A DNA stretch of 64,000 nucleotides from Verrucomicrobiia bacterium (GTDB lineage Bacteria; Verrucomicrobiota; Verrucomicrobiia; Limisphaerales; Fontisphaeraceae). Made by a program: the position numbers and the translations under genes. The stretch spans positions 186,001 to 250,000 of the forward strand of contig JAOAIT010000009.1 of assembly GCA_026414565.1 (NCBI GenBank), read 5' to 3'. A model generated the notes under the pieces. The model worked only from the letters and a program-made list of their open reading frames with translations. It did not search any database and had not been told where the DNA came from. Of this stretch, positions 63,702 through 64,000 are shown piece by piece (positions within the stretch are counted from its first letter, which is position 1; the number at the start of each line of letters is the position of its first letter).

Positions 63702-64000
63702 ATGCATGGTGCTCAAATCTTTTTCCAGCGCGGGCGCTTCTCCCAGGTTGGGTTGGTATTGGTGGCCGGGTTGCTGCCCGCCTGGGGGCAGGAGGAGCCG
63801 GTGGTGCGGCCCCTGCCGGCAGCCCGTATCCTGCAGGCGGCGGCGGAGGTGATCGCCTCCTCGGCAGCGAAGCCTGCCGCCGCCACCAACGCGCCTGCGG
63901 CAAAGGCGCCGGTGGATATTTTGGAGTTCAATTCCGGCGACACCCTTCGCGGGCGGTTTTTGGGCTGGAGCGCGGCAGGTGGAATTCGCTGGCAGCATGA
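63702..64000 (+). CDS. Secreted protein of unknown function (3' partial)
   Basis: The frame runs off the window end with at least 99 residues. It begins MHGAQIFFQRGRFSQVGLVLVAG, a signal peptide ending near AWGQ; an in-frame ATG at 63675 would add nine residues. After an Ala/Pro-rich linker comes VDILEFNSGDTLRGRFLGWSAAGGIRWQH, a compact β-type motif with the pattern LEF..GD.L.G.FLG....G.RW. I recognise it only as a recurring motif of secreted proteins in this type of genome and know no function. Confidence 0.7.
   Translation, partial: MHGAQIFFQRGRFSQVGLVLVAGLLPAWGQEEPVVRPLPAARILQAAAEVIASSAAKPAAATNAPAAKAPVDILEFNSGDTLRGRFLGWSAAGGIRWQH

Overview
The window looks like chromosomal DNA of a GC-rich member of the Verrucomicrobiota, most likely the Limisphaerales/Pedosphaera side of the phylum. 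This is inferred from gene style, not from a marker-gene comparison: several Tat-exported Gfo/Idh/MocA oxidoreductases, a secreted DUF1080 protein, secreted lyases and glycosidases, a large Ig-repeat surface protein, weak Shine-Dalgarno use, and a purS-purQ-purL arrangement. No rRNA, tRNA, CRISPR array, insertion sequence or phage gene was found. Most genes are ordinary, chromosomal and densely packed.

Layout. 1-5.4 kb: 3' part of a giant secreted protein with two jelly-roll-like modules, six Ig-like repeats and a type I phosphodiesterase/alkaline phosphatase-like domain. 5.6-10.3 kb: purS-purQ-purL, hisG and a 33-codon gene for a bS22 (AURKAIP1/COX24-type) ribosomal protein. 10.4-17.4 kb: TPR lipoprotein, DUF2203 protein, Cys-rich PAS histidine kinase and an exported tricorn-type protease. 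17.4-19.2 kb: gltX and rpsT on the minus strand. 19.3-22 kb: Tat-exported oxidoreductase and a GH5-type glycosidase. 22.2-25.2 kb: a Feo iron-uptake operon (two FeoA proteins and FeoB) behind a Fur-box-like palindrome. 25.4-31.3 kb: HAD hydrolase, then rmuC-addA on the minus strand. 31.4-45.7 kb: a mix of secreted unknowns, an exported methyltransferase-like protein, a PL11 rhamnogalacturonan lyase, two more Gfo/Idh/MocA proteins, a clan-A glycosidase, an SDR-uxuA pair, a SurA-like chaperone and pdxA.

45.7-59 kb: a TauE/SafE permease, then a complete membrane-plus-connecting-module complex I operon on the minus strand, transcribed nuoA-B-C-D-I-H-J-K-L-M-M-N. It has two consecutive nuoM genes and no nuoE, nuoF or nuoG. 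The NuoL lateral-helix region is unusually long, as expected if it must span an extra pump subunit. This is the most notable system in the window.

59-60.7 kb: a visibly AT-richer patch carrying a solitary HsdR-N-type nuclease-like gene, the best candidate here for horizontally acquired DNA. 60.7-64 kb: a secreted DUF1080 (3-keto-disaccharide hydrolase family) protein, a tRNA-dihydrouridine synthase, a secreted unknown, and the start of a further secreted unknown that runs off the end.

How the genes fit together: the Tat-exported oxidoreductases, DUF1080, GH5, clan-A GH, PL11 lyase and SDR/UxuA suggest a life on plant-type polysaccharides with part of the sugar chemistry in the periplasm. Complex I provides respiration. 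The rest is housekeeping: purines, histidine, PLP, tRNA charging and modification, and iron.
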